NCBI GenBank assembly: GCA_007695285.1
Contig: REEC01000173.1
Location: 1 to 53,060 of the forward strand
DNA length: 53,060 nucleotides
From: Spirochaetaceae bacterium
Lineage (GTDB): Bacteria > Spirochaetota > Spirochaetia > DSM-27196 > PXBQ01
Reading direction: 5' to 3'
Of the stretch, positions 6,739-14,987 are shown piece after piece. Numbering within the stretch: position 1 is the first letter of the stretch; the number at the start of each line of letters is the position of its first letter. Below the pieces are notes generated by a model. The model made no database searches and had not been told where the DNA came from. It saw nothing but the letters and a program-made list of their open reading frames with translations. The position numbers and the translations under genes were made by a program.

Positions 6739-7992
6739 ATGAAAACTATCACGATCACAAACGTCGAGTGCATCCTAACCGCACCCGACGGGATGCGTCT
6801 GATCGTCGTGAAAGTCACGACGAGTGAACCCGGGCTTGTCGGATACGGCTGCGCGACGTTTACTCAACGCGCGTACGCCGTAAAGACCGCGATCGAGGTC
6901 TACCTGAAGCCGTTCGCGATCGGGCGCGACGTCGACCGGATCGAGGATCTCTATCAGGCCGCGTACCTGAGCTCGTACTGGCGGCAAGGCCCCGTCCTGA
7001 ACAACGCGCTGAGTGGCCTCGAGCAGGCGCTCTGGGACATAAAGGGCAAGCGCGCGGGGATGCCGGTGTACCAGCTCGCGGGCGGCAAAGTCCGCGAAGC
7101 GGCGCCCGTATACGTGCACGCCTCCGGCGATTCGCCCGAGCAGGTTGCCGAGAACGCGCAGAAATTCATCGATCAGGGCTTCCGGTACATCCGCGTGCAG
7201 ATGGCGGTCGCCGGGTACAGCACGTACGGATCGAGTTCGGTCGTCGGACTCAGCGCCGCATCGCGTTCGATCTCGATCGATCCCGGCCAGAAACGCACGT
7301 GGGAGCCGACGCCGTACGTGAGCCGGACCCCCGCGCTGTTTGAGTATCTCCGGAAGACCCTCGGCGAAGAGATCGAGCTGCTGCACGACGTTCACGAGAG
7401 AATCCCCGCGGTACAGGCTCTGTGGCTCGCGAACGCACTCGAAGAGTACCGGCTCTTCTTCCTCGAGGATATTTTTGCGCCCGAGGATATCGAGTATCTG
7501 CGTATGGTCCGCGCGCAGTGCGCGACTCCGATCGCGCTCGGTGAGTTGTTCTCGAATCAGAGCGAGTACGTTCCGCTCGTCAAAGACAGACTGATCGACT
7601 TCATCCGCTGCCACGTCTCGACGATCGGCGGTTTTTCGGTCGCGCGCAAACTCGCCGCTTTTGCGGAGTTCTTCGGCGTGAGGACCGCGTGGCACGGTCC
7701 GGGCGACGTTTCGTGGTTCGGGCACGCGGCGAACCTGCACCTCGACCTGGTCGCTCCGAACTTCGGGATACAGGAGTTTTCGCTCTGGATGCACTCGGAT
7801 AAGGTCCGCGAGGTTTTCCCGGTCGTGCCCGAGATTCGCGACGGAGCGTTGTGGCCGACCGAGAAGCCCGGGTGGGGAGTCGAGATCGACGAGGCCGCGG
7901 CGAAACGATTTCCGCTCGACGCGGCCGACGGTGATCTGAACGGCTCGTGGCCCGAAGTCAGACGGTGGGACGGAACCGTCGTACGGCCGTAG
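6739..7992 (+). CDS. Enolase-superfamily sugar-acid dehydratase, mannonate dehydratase (ManD/RspA)-like
   Basis: A protein of 417 residues in the size range of ManD/RspA enzymes, which dehydrate D-mannonate or D-gluconate using magnesium. Likely metal ligands are Asp217 (HDVHE), Glu243 (FLED) and Glu269 (LGEL). His219 and His319 (AWHGPGD) sit where the family's acid/base residues lie, and Glu346 follows in FGIQEF. The N-terminal capping domain (about 1-115) has the family's YWRQGPV and ALWDIKGK segments. The ATG at 6739 was chosen because the family's first strand (MKTITITNVE) starts there; a long in-frame extension upstream is unsupported. It is convergent with the metal-transport operon six bases away. 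The exact sugar acid is not determinable. Confidence 0.88.
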   Translation: MKTITITNVECILTAPDGMRLIVVKVTTSEPGLVGYGCATFTQRAYAVKTAIEVYLKPFAIGRDVDRIEDLYQAAYLSSYWRQGPVLNNALSGLEQALWDIKGKRAGMPVYQLAGGKVREAAPVYVHASGDSPEQVAENAQKFIDQGFRYIRVQMAVAGYSTYGSSSVVGLSAASRSISIDPGQKRTWEPTPYVSRTPALFEYLRKTLGEEIELLHDVHERIPAVQALWLANALEEYRLFFLEDIFAPEDIEYLRMVRAQCATPIALGELFSNQSEYVPLVKDRLIDFIRCHVSTIGGFSVARKLAAFAEFFGVRTAWHGPGDVSWFGHAANLHLDLVAPNFGIQEFSLWMHSDKVREVFPVVPEIRDGALWPTEKPGWGVEIDEAAAKRFPLDAADGDLNGSWPEVRRWDGTVVRP

Positions 7993-7998
7993 ACCGCA

Positions 7999-8769
7999 CT
8001 ACTCGAGCCGCGCGACTCCGGCCGCGAGGGTCGCGCGTTTATGGCGAAGCACCTCGAGCAGCGTTCTTGTGCCGTCGCGGCCGGGGAAGTTGATGAGCGA
8101 GACGAACACCGCGTCGGGAAGCGTCTCGCGCAGCGGGCCCGCGGACTCGTTGTGCCACACGTCGACGACAAGCTTCGCACCCGAGCGCGTCAGCTCATCG
8201 ATCTGTCGCGGCGAGAGCGGCCCGGGTCCAAAGACCCCGGCGGTCTCGATGCCGAGTTCGGTGAGAATCGCCCTCTGGAACGCGTGAGTGACGACCGGTA
8301 CCGAGTGGACCCGACTCGATTGGAGTTCCGCTTTCCAATCGGCGATGAACGCGGCGAGCTCCGCGATGTTCGCGCGTGCGACCTCGACCGTTCCCGCGCG
8401 CTCGGCTATCGCCATGACCGAGGTTTCGATCGTCGCGATCGAGTGATCGGTCGTGATCTGGATCAGTTCGGGCGATGAGCCGCCGATCGCGGCGCGAAGC
8501 CGCCCCATCATCGCCTCGTATCCTCCGAACACAAGGTAGTCCGCCCGTTGCGCGCGGACGACGTCGGACGCCCTGAGCTCGTACTCGGGTGGGTGCTGCA
8601 TCTCGTACGGTGCCAACACGTGTACGTTTTCTACTCCGGCTGCGTACGCGAATGCCGCGGTCCACGGCGTCGTCGCGACGACGGTCGGCTGCTCATTCGC
8701 TCCCGCGGCGAACGCCGTGAACGTCAAAACGGTCGCTGCCATGAGCAGCGTTCGGTGAAATCTCTGCAT
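7999..8769 (-). CDS. Periplasmic metal-binding protein of a Zn/Mn/Ni-type ABC transporter (ZnuA family)
   Basis: A 256-residue protein with a signal peptide (about 1-24) and the ZnuA/TroA (cluster A-I) pattern. Likely metal ligands are His59 (in QHPPEYEL) and His162 (THAFQ). The His-rich loop of many zinc binders is missing and the protein is shorter than the usual 290-310 residues. The start is supported by AGGAGG nine bases upstream of the ATG. Oddly, the preceding permease frame runs 77 bp into this gene. It is the last gene of a minus-strand operon led by a NikR-like regulator, so the metal could be nickel, zinc or manganese. Confidence 0.82.
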   Translation of the reverse strand: MQRFHRTLLMAATVLTFTAFAAGANEQPTVVATTPWTAAFAYAAGVENVHVLAPYEMQHPPEYELRASDVVRAQRADYLVFGGYEAMMGRLRAAIGGSSPELIQITTDHSIATIETSVMAIAERAGTVEVARANIAELAAFIADWKAELQSSRVHSVPVVTHAFQRAILTELGIETAGVFGPGPLSPRQIDELTRSGAKLVVDVWHNESAGPLRETLPDAVFVSLINFPGRDGTRTLLEVLRHKRATLAAGVARLE

Positions 8770-9607
8770 TGTTTCTTTCCTCCTGAAACGGTTTCTTTCT
8801 CTTGTGTCGTGCAGTAATGATATGAACTCCCGCGAACAGGAGCGCGCCGAATATCGTGACTCCCGAACTCGCCGGCAGATCGGCGAAGATCGCGAGCGCG
8901 AAGCCTCCGATCGCGACCGTGAGCCCGAAGACCGACGCCAGGATGAACGTTCCGCGCATGCTCTTCGCGACCGCGATCGCCATGAGAGGCGGAAGGATCA
9001 GGATCGCGTCGAGCAGAAGCGCGCCGATCAGGCGCATCACGAACGTGATCGTGAGGCCGACCATCAGGATGATCGCGGTGTACACGAGCGGTTCGTTAAT
9101 GCCGATCGACGTCGCGACGTCCTTGTCGTACAGGACCGCCGCGAGACGCGGAAACAGCACGACCACGAACGCGACGACACACGCGGCGTACACCGCGGTC
9201 ATCCGTGCGTCAAACGGGGTCATCGCGTAGATGTTCCCCCAGAGGATCTGCAGCGAGTCGTTCGTCGATACGTTGAACCTGTAGATAACCGCGAACGCCA
9301 GACCGACCGTGAGCACCATGAAGAACGTCGTTATGAACCCGACGTTCTGGTTCGTTTTTGTGCGGAGCCGCGCGATGCTCAGCACAACCGCGGTGTTCGC
9401 GAGCATCCCGATGAGAAGCGGGTTGAAGCCCGCGGCGAGCGCGATCGCGCTCCCGAGCAGCGACGAGTGCATCAGCGCGAAGCGCAGCGTGATCAGATTG
9501 AGCCGCAACACGAACACCCCGACGAGCGGGAACACGATTCCCGCCGCGAGCAGTACGAGAAACCCACGCATGACCGGCGCGTACTGCAGGACCATCAAAG
9601 CGCTCAT
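8693..9607 (-). CDS. Metal ABC transporter permease (ZnuB / ABC-3 family)
   Basis: A 304-residue integral membrane protein with about eight to nine hydrophobic segments and the ABC-3 permease pattern, including MHSSLLGSAIAL near the N-terminus and the AIILMVGLTITFVMRLIGALLLDA stretch given here by position at about residues 185-215. It forms the inner-membrane channel for the neighbouring binding protein and ATPase. The ATG at 9607 overlaps the ATPase stop codon by four bases (ATGA). A charged C-terminal tail of about 35 residues extends over the start and signal-peptide codons of the binding-protein gene, a long overlap for bacteria. Confidence 0.88.
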   Translation of the reverse strand: MSALMVLQYAPVMRGFLVLLAAGIVFPLVGVFVLRLNLITLRFALMHSSLLGSAIALAAGFNPLLIGMLANTAVVLSIARLRTKTNQNVGFITTFFMVLTVGLAFAVIYRFNVSTNDSLQILWGNIYAMTPFDARMTAVYAACVVAFVVVLFPRLAAVLYDKDVATSIGINEPLVYTAIILMVGLTITFVMRLIGALLLDAILILPPLMAIAVAKSMRGTFILASVFGLTVAIGGFALAIFADLPASSGVTIFGALLFAGVHIITARHKRKKPFQEERNNAEISPNAAHGSDRFDVHGVRRGSE

Positions 9608-10674
9608 GCCGAGACCCCCTCTTCGGGAACGACGGTCGCGTCGGTCAGAACCAGGTGCCGCCACCCGGTGCGATCCATTCCGTCGGACTCGTGCGTGACG
9701 AGCACGATCGTGATCTCGGTCATCTCCGATAGCTGCTCGAGCAGCGCGATGAACTCCTTCTTGCCCTCTGCGTCGAGGCTCGCAGTCGGCTCGTCGAGCA
9801 GCAGAATCTCGGGTTTCTGGCTGAGGCACCGCGCTATCGCGACACGCTGTTTCTCGCCGCCCGAGAGCGTTCCGTACAGCCGCCGAGAGAGCGCGCCGCA
9901 CCGCGTGGCTTCCATCGCGCCGCGTATGCGTCGGCGTTTCTCTTCGCGCGAGACACGCGCCGTCGCGACGCCGATCGCGGCGACTTCGTACGCCGAGATT
10001 GGAAAATCGACGCGAACCGACTCCTGGTTGACGTATCCGATTCCGGTAGCTCGCCGGCCGGATCTCCGTCCGACCGGTTCGCCGAGCACCCTGACCGAAC
10101 CGCCGGCGATCGGTACGATTCCGAGTATCGCCTTCATGAGCGTCGTCTTGCCCGCTCCGTTCGCACCCGTGATCAGGATGCGTTCTCCGCGTCCGATCGT
10201 GATCGACACGTCGCGCAGAACCGTGTTTTCTCCGCGCCTGATATCGGTGTTTTCCATCACGATCGCCCGCCGCTCGGGCGAGGCGGACGCCTGCGCCGCG
10301 AGCGCGCGCGCACGGATGATGCGGTACGCGGCTTCCGGGTCGGTGATGTCGGCGAGGATGTCTTCGGTCCGGCAGTCGATGCGCTCGACGATACTCGTCG
10401 CGCTATACGAAACGTGAAACGTATCGAAGACCGAAACCGCGCGTGCGCTCAGTACGTCGGTCCGTACGGTCCGGATGCCGAGCCGCACGATCAGGAGCGC
10501 GGCCGCCCGACCGATGATCTTGTCGTAGAGAGTGCAGTTTCCGGCCGTCTCCCGGGTCCTCGCGAGATGTTCGGTGAGGTCGAGCAGCGGATACAGCCAC
10601 GGCTTGTTGCTCGAAAACACCTCGCTCTCGCCGCGAGCGAGCCGGAGAACGATCGCTCGGGTGGGGTCATCCAT
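9604..10674 (-). CDS. DUF1893 domain fused to a metal ABC transporter ATPase
   Basis: A 356-residue two-part protein. Residues about 5-118 match DUF1893 (deaminase-like fold, as in Thermotoga TM1506), including the DKIIGRAAAL segment (51-60) and the LSARAVSVF segment (75-83). Residues about 137-350 are a ZnuC-like ATPase with Walker A GANGAGKT (170-177), signature LSGGE (270-274), Walker B LLLDEP (291-296) and a switch His (328). DUF1893 normally occurs alone; its biochemical role is not established. The start at 10674 overlaps the regulator gene by eight bases and gives the whole DUF1893 domain; the stop overlaps the permease start. The fusion suggests a sensing or gating role, which is inference. 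Confidence 0.88.
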   Translation of the reverse strand: MDDPTRAIVLRLARGESEVFSSNKPWLYPLLDLTEHLARTRETAGNCTLYDKIIGRAAALLIVRLGIRTVRTDVLSARAVSVFDTFHVSYSATSIVERIDCRTEDILADITDPEAAYRIIRARALAAQASASPERRAIVMENTDIRRGENTVLRDVSITIGRGERILITGANGAGKTTLMKAILGIVPIAGGSVRVLGEPVGRRSGRRATGIGYVNQESVRVDFPISAYEVAAIGVATARVSREEKRRRIRGAMEATRCGALSRRLYGTLSGGEKQRVAIARCLSQKPEILLLDEPTASLDAEGKKEFIALLEQLSEMTEITIVLVTHESDGMDRTGWRHLVLTDATVVPEEGVSA

Positions 10675-11128
10675 CGTTGTGTTCCTCGTGGCGTTCTCGC
10701 GATTTTTCGACCGTTTCCGAAAACGCCGAGTAAACATCCTCGGACGCGACGACGCGCATCTCGCCGAGAATACCTTTTTGGCCGATCACGTCGCGCGCCC
10801 AGCCGTGTACGTCGGGGCTGAGACCTTGCACGACGATCACTTTGAGACACACGTTCCCGCGCAGATGCAGTTGAAGATTCGCCGAGATCGTGAGCGACGG
10901 GTAGTCGTCGGTCGGGTGCCGCTCGAGCGTTTTCCCGTACGGATACAGGAGCGTGAGAATTCCCGCGACTTCGCGTGTCTCATTCTGATCGACCGCGTGC
11001 GCGAGTTCCTTCCGAACCATCGCTCGCAACGCCTCGGAGCGGTTTTTGTGACCCTGTCTCTCGACGAGTAAATCGAGGAGTTCGACGAGATCGTGTTCCA
11101 TCGAGACGCCGAAACGGGACAAAGTCAT
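10667..11128 (-). CDS. nikR: NikR-family metal-responsive regulator with altered ligand set
   Basis: A 153-residue ribbon-helix-helix regulator (about 1-45) with an ACT-like metal-binding domain (about 52-137). In E. coli NikR the high-affinity nickel ligands are His76, His87, His89 and Cys95. By eye-alignment the equivalents here are Asp75, Gln86, His88 and Cys94, so two histidines are replaced. His71 lies nearby and the C-terminal tail is His/Glu-rich. The ATG at 11128 has GGAG eight to ten bases upstream. It leads the metal-transport operon and probably autoregulates it; the metal may not be nickel. Confidence 0.85.
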   Translation of the reverse strand: MTLSRFGVSMEHDLVELLDLLVERQGHKNRSEALRAMVRKELAHAVDQNETREVAGILTLLYPYGKTLERHPTDDYPSLTISANLQLHLRGNVCLKVIVVQGLSPDVHGWARDVIGQKGILGEMRVVASEDVYSAFSETVEKSRERHEEHNDG

Positions 11129-11175
11129 CAAGCGCTCTCCTTTCCGGATGCAGTGCCGCCTGCCGCGGCGGGTAT

Positions 11176-11220
11176 CACAATCGTACTCACCATCGTAGCA
11201 GTAACACGAAATTGTGTAAA
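11176..11220 (-). promoter_or_regulatory. Promoter of the metal-transport operon with flanking inverted repeat
   Basis: Minus-strand TTTACA (complement of 11215-11220), 17 bases, TACGAT (complement of 11192-11197). An inverted repeat CACAAT (11176-11181) / ATTGTG (11211-11216) brackets the -10 and touches the -35, a good place for an operator of the NikR-like protein. The half-sites differ from the E. coli NikR GTATGA/TCATAC. Confidence 0.5.
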
Positions 11221-11308
11221 CGTGGCACCATAGAAACGAACCTCGAATGTCGTTCGAGTTTGCTCAGAATCGGTGGTATGTGTACATTTGAGACGGGAGT
11301 AATGAAGA

Positions 11309-12313
11309 GTGAAAAATACTTCGCAGAAAATTCGACTCCTGCTGTTTCTCTCCGGAGGAGTGGCGCTCGCAGGGGTCTTTGTTTTTTTGATCGCCGGAAA
11401 CGAGCTATTCCGAACGCGGCATCCGTACTTCGTCGAGTTTAGCGGGATCTCGGTCGGTGGTTTACAGCCTGGAAGCGCGGTGCGGTACAACGGGATCAAC
11501 GTCGGTACCGTCGAGGACGTCCGATTCGCTCCGGGGAGCGTCCAGAACGTCGTGATCCGGATATCGGTCGACAGCAGCGTGCCGGTCAAGGCGGACGCGA
11601 AAGCGCGGCTGCAGGCCGTCGGTATCACGGGTGTACAACAGATCGAGATATTCGGAGCGACCGACGATGCCGAGGATCTGCCTCCAGGGTCACCGATCGC
11701 AGCCGAAATGTCGCAGTTCGACCAGCTCACCGAACCCGCGGTGAGCATCGTAAACGAACTCCAACGGCTCGTGTTTGATGCACGAAACTTTCTGAGCGAA
11801 GAGAACCAGGTGAGTATCGAACGCGGTCTTGCCGATCTTGCGGTGATTCTCTCGGAAGGTCGCCAGGTGGCCGACGGCGCTGCATCGAACGTTGAACAGA
11901 CGTGGCGGCGGATCGACGGCGCCGCCTCGGGCGTCGACGGGATGATCATCGATAATCGCGACGCTGTCGCGACCGGAATCGACGGATTTTCGCGCGCGGC
12001 GCTTCAACTCGCGGAGACGGCCGCGCGGATAGAGCGGTTTTCCGCCGCGCTTCTCGCAGGTGACGACGTGACGTCGCTCGCAGCGGTGCTCGCGCGGCTC
12101 GACTCCACGATCGCCGGTGTCAACGACACGGTCTCGGGTGTCAACGACACTGTTGCGCAACTCGGCAATAGCATCGCGACGATCGAACGCATCGTGCTCG
12201 AAGGTGAGGATACGTTTCTCGACTCGCTCGTGTTGCTCGAGGACACGCTCCAGTACCTGAACAACTTTGCATTGACGATCAGCGAAAACCCTTCACGGAT
12301 AATCAGGCAGTGA
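11309..12313 (+). CDS. mlaD: MCE/MlaD-family lipid-binding protein
   Basis: A 334-residue protein anchored by one N-terminal membrane helix (about 9-29). An MCE domain follows (about 38-118: GISVGGLQPGSAVRYNGINV then GVQQIEIFG). After that comes a long, mostly helical C-terminal region (about 140-330), here with repeated GVNDTVSGVNDTV heptad-like sequence. MCE proteins form hexameric rings or tubes that carry phospholipids between the two membranes. The GTG start at 11309 is supported by GGGAG nine bases upstream. It begins a four-gene Mla-type operon. Confidence 0.9.
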   Translation: MKNTSQKIRLLLFLSGGVALAGVFVFLIAGNELFRTRHPYFVEFSGISVGGLQPGSAVRYNGINVGTVEDVRFAPGSVQNVVIRISVDSSVPVKADAKARLQAVGITGVQQIEIFGATDDAEDLPPGSPIAAEMSQFDQLTEPAVSIVNELQRLVFDARNFLSEENQVSIERGLADLAVILSEGRQVADGAASNVEQTWRRIDGAASGVDGMIIDNRDAVATGIDGFSRAALQLAETAARIERFSAALLAGDDVTSLAAVLARLDSTIAGVNDTVSGVNDTVAQLGNSIATIERIVLEGEDTFLDSLVLLEDTLQYLNNFALTISENPSRIIRQ

Positions 12314-12344
12314 TGCGCGTTGCGCCAGAATCGGAGGTCCTACT

Positions 12345-12962
12345 ATGAACGGCGTGTTTCGGACCGTGGCGGTCTTCGGTATCTTTTTTGTGCTCGCCGG
12401 GTGTTTCTCGTTCGGCGCCGATCCGACGTACTACTACGTGATCGAGTACTCGGGTGAGGCAAATCTCGAAGGTGTGACCGTCCCGTATTCGGTGGTCGTT
12501 CCCGATGCCGTGGTCGCCGAGGTGTACAATCGTCGGCAGATCGTGCAACGCCTCGCGGGGCCGCGTCTGCGATACCTCTCGAGCGAACTCTGGGCGGTCA
12601 CGCCCTCCGGTGCGATCGCCGATATGGTGTACGACCGCGTGAGGGCGCTTCAGGTTTTTTCAGCGGTTGAACGCGACCATCGACGAGCGACCGCCGAGTA
12701 CCGACTCACGGTCGTCGTGGATAAGCTCGAGTACTACTGCTGCGACGCGGATCCGGAAGCGAGGCTTGCTCTTAAGTTCAGACTCGAGTCCGAACGCGAC
12801 GGAACGATAGTTCTCGATCGCTCCGTACGTGAAACCGTGACCCTGACCGAAAAATCCCCACTCGCGTTCGTAATCGCGGTGTCCGAGGTGTTATCGCGCG
12901 AACTCGATGAGTTCATCTTCGGGCTGGCCGGGGTCGATGGAGAGCCCGGGGGCGGCGAATGA
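12345..12962 (+). CDS. PqiC-like ABC-transport auxiliary lipoprotein
   Basis: A 205-residue lipoprotein: the signal ends in LAGC (Cys19-20 region), followed by an ABC-type transport auxiliary domain like PqiC/YmbA. The order strand-rich 'YYYVIEYSG', then an R-x-Q-I-V-Q-R-L segment and 'LSSELWA', is typical. It probably sits in the outer membrane and docks the MCE tunnel. GGAGG lies seven bases upstream of the ATG. The stop overlaps the next ATG by four bases, showing tight coupling with mlaE. Confidence 0.82.
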   Translation: MNGVFRTVAVFGIFFVLAGCFSFGADPTYYYVIEYSGEANLEGVTVPYSVVVPDAVVAEVYNRRQIVQRLAGPRLRYLSSELWAVTPSGAIADMVYDRVRALQVFSAVERDHRRATAEYRLTVVVDKLEYYCCDADPEARLALKFRLESERDGTIVLDRSVRETVTLTEKSPLAFVIAVSEVLSRELDEFIFGLAGVDGEPGGGE

Positions 12963-14050
12963 ACGGAGGCGGCGAACGCGCAGCCGAGATCGCTGTTGCG
13001 CCGGACACTGTGACCGTGACGGGCGTAGTGACGCGCGACACAGTCGGACCGATGTTTCGCACGATCCGCAAATCCGATCTTTCGCGCATCAAAACAATCA
13101 ACCTCGAACGCGTCACGACGATCGACAGCGCAGGTGCGGCGTTCATCGACGTCATGATGGACCGAGTGACTCGTCGCGACGCGTGCCGGGTGATCGCGGG
13201 AGACGACGTATCGGAGATGCTCTCGGCGCTTCACGCCGATGTCAAAGGCGCGCGGCGCCGGCGCCCTCGGTTGCTCAAACGCGCGGGCAAAAAAGCGTCG
13301 AGCGCGTTCTCGATCCTGTACGCGTACTTGCAGCTCTCGGCCGACGTTTTCGTGTTGGCGTTCTTCGGGTTCTTCCGGAAGATGAAAAAACGGCCGGGTG
13401 CGACGTGGGAGCAATGCGTGCGGATCGGGGTCGAGTCGGTGATGATCATCGGCCTTTTGAGCTTCGTGATCGGCCTGATTCTCGCGCTTCAGTCGGCCGC
13501 GCAGCTACGTCAGTTCGGTGCGAACATTTTTGTCGCGGACCTACTCGCGGTATCGGTCGTACGGGAAATGGGTCCGATGATGACCGCGATCATCGTCGCC
13601 GGACGAACGGGTTCGGCGATCGCGGCGGAAGTCGCGACGATGAAGGTCACCGAAGAGATGGAGGCGCTCACCGTGATGGGGCTCGATCCGATTCGATTCG
13701 TCGTCGTGCCGAAGTTCCACGCAATTACGCTCGTGATGCCGATTCTTGTTACATTGTCGATCGTCGCCGCGATTCTCGGGGGCGCGGTCGTCGCGGTGAA
13801 CTACCTCGACCTCTCGCCGGTCGTGTTCTTCCGGCAGGCCTTCAACGCGGTCGGCCCTGAGGAGTTCGTTATGTCGATTGTGAAGAGCCTTTTCTTCGCG
13901 TGGACGATCGTGATTATCGGCAGCTTCCACGGATTCCGCGTGACCGGTGGCGCCGACGGTGTCGGGCGCGTCACGACGAGCGCGGTCGTCGCGTCGATCT
14001 CGGCGGTGATCGTGATCGACGTCGTGTTCAGCATGCTGTATCTTTTTTGA
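12959..14050 (+). CDS. mlaE: STAS-MlaE fusion, ABC permease for lipid transport
   Basis: A 363-residue protein. The N-terminal domain (about 12-95) resembles a STAS domain (TVTGVVTRD..., then KTINLERVTTIDSAGAAFID), which in the E. coli system is a separate protein, MlaB. The C-terminal MlaE permease domain (about 130-363) has the family's VVREMGPMMTAIIVAGRTGSA and EEMEALTVMGLDP segments (at about 198-245) and five or so membrane helices. It couples the ATPase to the MCE protein in the inner membrane. STAS-MlaE fusions occur in other bacteria. Confidence 0.93.
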   Translation: MNGGGERAAEIAVAPDTVTVTGVVTRDTVGPMFRTIRKSDLSRIKTINLERVTTIDSAGAAFIDVMMDRVTRRDACRVIAGDDVSEMLSALHADVKGARRRRPRLLKRAGKKASSAFSILYAYLQLSADVFVLAFFGFFRKMKKRPGATWEQCVRIGVESVMIIGLLSFVIGLILALQSAAQLRQFGANIFVADLLAVSVVREMGPMMTAIIVAGRTGSAIAAEVATMKVTEEMEALTVMGLDPIRFVVVPKFHAITLVMPILVTLSIVAAILGGAVVAVNYLDLSPVVFFRQAFNAVGPEEFVMSIVKSLFFAWTIVIIGSFHGFRVTGGADGVGRVTTSAVVASISAVIVIDVVFSMLYLF

Positions 14051-14059
14051 GGAGTGTCG

Positions 14060-14818
14060 ATGGGTTCTCACGCGGTTGATGTGCAGTCGCTCGTGGTCGA
14101 GTATTCGGGAACGCGGGTGCTCGACGGCGTGACGTGTTCGATCGATGCACAGAACGTGACGTGTATCGTCGGCACGAGTGGGTGCGGTAAGACAACGCTT
14201 CTGAAGACGATCCTGCAGCTCGTACCCGCCGCATCGGGCAGCATCGAACTGCTCGGAGAAGACGTCATCGAGCGCGAACCCGAAGAACGCGCCGAACTCC
14301 TGCTTCGGGTCGGAGTCCTTTTCCAGAATGGTGCGCTTCTGAACTCGATGACGGTCGCTGAAAATATTGCGCTCCCGTTGCGGCTCCACACCGATCTACC
14401 CGATGAGGTGATTGCGCGAGTTGTGCGGGAGAAGCTCGAGATCGTGAATCTCCCCGGCGCACAAAACCTTCTGCCGCCCGAACTCTCGGGAGGGATGAAG
14501 AAAAGGGCCGCGCTCGCTCGGGCGATCGTACTCGACCCGAAGGTCATTTTCCTCGACGAACCGTCGGCCGGTCTCGACCCGGTGAGCAGCGCGAGACTCG
14601 ATATGCTCATGCTGTCCCTCAAAAAACACCTGCGCATGACGTTGGTCGTCGTGACCCATAAGCTGTCGAGTATCTTCACCGTCGCCGACAAGATCGTGTT
14701 TCTCGACGAAGGCCACGTCGTTTTCGACGGCACGCTCGCGGCGGCGCGCGCGTCGGACATCGAGGTCGTCGCGCATTTCTTCGATCCGTTCGAGGAAAGG
14801 GCGACCGAGTTCTCGTAG
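14060..14818 (+). CDS. mlaF: MlaF-type ABC transporter ATPase
   Basis: A 252-residue ATPase with Walker A GTSGCGKT (38-45), signature LSGGM (142-146), Walker B VIFLDEP (162-168) and switch His in VVTHKL. The KKRAALARAI after the signature is characteristic of the Mla/Ttg2A group. The ATG at 14060 was preferred over an in-frame GTG at 14054 because GGAG (14051-14054) lies five bases upstream. It is the last gene of the Mla operon, ten bases after mlaE. A soluble MlaB is not needed here because the permease carries the STAS domain. Confidence 0.92.
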   Translation: MGSHAVDVQSLVVEYSGTRVLDGVTCSIDAQNVTCIVGTSGCGKTTLLKTILQLVPAASGSIELLGEDVIEREPEERAELLLRVGVLFQNGALLNSMTVAENIALPLRLHTDLPDEVIARVVREKLEIVNLPGAQNLLPPELSGGMKKRAALARAIVLDPKVIFLDEPSAGLDPVSSARLDMLMLSLKKHLRMTLVVVTHKLSSIFTVADKIVFLDEGHVVFDGTLAAARASDIEVVAHFFDPFEERATEFS

Positions 14819-14867
14819 GCGATGTACGCTCGCGAGATAAATTCGATTTTGACAAGATTTCCGGAAT

Positions 14868-14890
14868 CCGGTGGAAAAACCGGTGGAAAA
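14868..14890. repeat. Tandem 12-bp direct repeat upstream of the GH65 gene
   Basis: CCGGTGGAAAAA (14868-14879) is followed directly by CCGGTGGAAAA (14880-14890). TTGACA (14849-14854) lies 14 bp upstream, but no good -10 is seen at the right distance. The repeat could be a tandem activator or repressor site controlling the sugar cluster. Confidence 0.4.
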
Positions 14891-14987
14891 CGTTGTATTC
14901 TTCCGCGAGCCTCCCGAAAAGTAATATAGGATGGGTCGTCGTTCGAGTAACCTGAACGGCATACGCTGAGTCAAGGAGCGCCGCATC

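Noticed and set aside
8804..10417. Long plus-strand frame of 537 codons opposite the metal-transport operon
   Set aside because: Its translation is Arg/Asp-rich low-complexity sequence typical of the antisense of GC-rich genes, and the minus strand carries clear ABC-transporter motifs.
14849..14878. TTGACA as the -35 of a GH65 promoter
   Set aside because: No -10-like hexamer at 15-19 bases downstream.
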